Assembly (NCBI RefSeq): GCF_949628265.1
Contig: NC_088786.1
Location: 11,098,001-11,162,000, forward strand
DNA: 64,000 nucleotides
DNA from: Cloeon dipterum
Lineage: Eukaryota > Arthropoda > Insecta > Ephemeroptera > Baetidae
Direction of reading: 5' to 3'
The first letter of the stretch is position 1; the number at the start of each line of letters is the position of its first letter. The position numbers were made by a program, and so were the translations under genes. Shown piece by piece: positions 62,755-64,000 of the stretch. A model generated the notes under the pieces. It was not told the DNA's origin and ran no database searches. It saw only the letters and a list, made by a program, of their open reading frames with translations.

Positions 62755-64000
62755 CTGGAATGGTTCAGTTCTGGTAATGAAAATTTTCATGTTTCATTAA
62801 GTAAACTTTACATGCCTCGGTATTTTGGACCGTCAGAAGGAATTAGGTTTAATTTTAGTCGATCTCGAGACTCACACTTTACTTCTTGATGGGAATGCAA
62901 TCGAAATTTTGAAGGTTTTTTCCAATCATTTAAATTAGCAGGGGAAAATTTAATAATCATACAATCTACTAATTAGAGTAGCAGGGGTTGATATTTAAAA
63001 ATTTCAACTTTCGATTTTTCAAATTTCGGTTGCAAAATATAGCATAGCTGCAATCACATCTGCGATGTGAAAATTATTGCGGAAACAATATTGCAGTAGG
63101 GAGTTAGTGGTATTGTTTTAATCATGAAGTCAGAAAAAGTATGGAACTGCAATATCAGACTATATTTTTTATTGTTTAAAAGAAATTAATGTCCAGAAAA
63201 CACAATTTATGTGAGATGGCGATATTCAAAATATTTTTTTTATCAGCAGATGAGGAAATTAAAACTCGTCGTTTCACGAATACGACGGATTATATGATGG
63301 TAAAGCTTTAACTAGGCAATCGAGTGTTCTGCATGCCCGCAAATAGCGCTGCCACGCTCTGGCCGTTTCATCAGGAAAACAATTTCATTTTATGTCCGCC
63401 GGACGATTTTTCCCGGTTGAATTTTTAAACGGATGCACTATCTCGTCGGCTTGATAGCAAAGGGGGTTTTGCGCGGTGGTGCTTCTCATCATGCGGCGCA
63501 TGCATTAGCCAATAATTCGAATGCAGCAACATCGTTGCCTGCCGGCCGTCTGCACTTCCGATAGACCTCGTTTCCAATGGAAAATTCCGCACGGAAAATA
63601 ATGATAATGAGATCGCACCCCACGGCAGCAAGTATTTTATTACCTGTGTGTGTGTGTGTTGTAAAAGTTTCAACTTGGCGTGCGCACCGAACAATTTTAT
63701 TATTAATGAAAGAAAAGTTCGGTCGCACCATGATATCGTCGAAAGCGGCTTTTCGCCCTCGGAAATGAGTTATTTCTGGCGGACGCGTTTGTGCATACTG
63801 TTCTCCTGAGTGGTTTATTTGAAATAAATTCCACGGAAAGTGGCAGAGCTCTACTAGTAGCTCTCGACGCCACTTCAATAGGCATACACCGGCGTTTATT
63901 TGATTGCTGCAGCCTGTTTGACACAAGTGTTTAACACGTTGCATAACTTTACCTCGTTTCCCGGAGCTTTTTCACCTGGCAAAACAAACGCAGAGAGCGA

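Larger units (their letters stand above)
60427..64000. other. Gene desert, right end
   Basis: No supportable gene to the edge of the window. CpG-rich to about 62530, then AT-rich to about 63300, then CpG-rich again. It contains the TTC tract and the T/G homopolymer listed separately. Confidence 0.45.

Overview
This is a eukaryotic nuclear window. Every protein-coding gene is split by short spliceosomal introns, mostly 50-60 nt, and the proteins are recognisable arthropod/insect orthologues: histone H3.3, Unkempt, ATP synthase OSCP, XPG/ERCC5, a Hig/Hasp-type synaptic CCP protein, a P-element somatic inhibitor/FUBP KH protein, RalGAP alpha and a GH18 chitinase-like protein. The gene set and intron style suggest an insect with a fairly compact genome. 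I cannot name the order or species from the sequence alone.

The left 41.6 kb is gene-dense. In order it holds: an N-terminal scrap of an unrecognised minus-strand gene (1-79); histone H3.3 (minus, 1149-1760) with a cluster of five CCAAT boxes upstream; unkempt (plus, 3150-7008); ATPsynO (minus, 7539-8588); XPG/ERCC5 (plus, 8842-12702); a very large CCP/WAP/Ig protein resembling Hasp (minus, 12954-19573); Psi/FUBP (minus, 22321-27306); RALGAPA (plus, 27892-36438); and a GH18 chitinase-like pseudo-enzyme (minus, 36632-41572). Neighbours tend to be head-to-head (H3.3/unk, ATPsynO/XPG, Psi/RALGAPA) or tail-to-tail (unk/ATPsynO, XPG/Hasp-like, RALGAPA/chitinase-like). In the last pair the two poly(A) signals form one palindrome. 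I rebuilt the exon chains by hand. For all eight genes the exon lengths sum to a multiple of three with consistent splice phases.

The right 22 kb (41.6-64 kb) has no gene I can support. It mixes AT-rich stretches with CpG-rich stretches and carries long (CT/GA)n, (TG)n and GC-rich tandem tracts. It reads as a gene desert, a large intron or a regulatory domain of a gene outside the window.

The genes do not form a pathway. They cover chromatin (H3.3), mRNA regulation (Unkempt, Psi), mitochondrial energy (OSCP), DNA repair (XPG), synaptic or extracellular matrix (Hasp-like), Ral GTPase control (RalGAP alpha) and an extracellular GH18 lectin-like protein. I found no prokaryotic-type defence system or CRISPR array. 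The most unusual observations are an Unkempt without its RING finger, a GH18 protein whose catalytic motif is destroyed, an acidic/polybasic insert and a hydrophobic stretch inside the Hasp-like protein, a GC-AG intron, and a 57-bp-armed foldback element in a RALGAPA intron.
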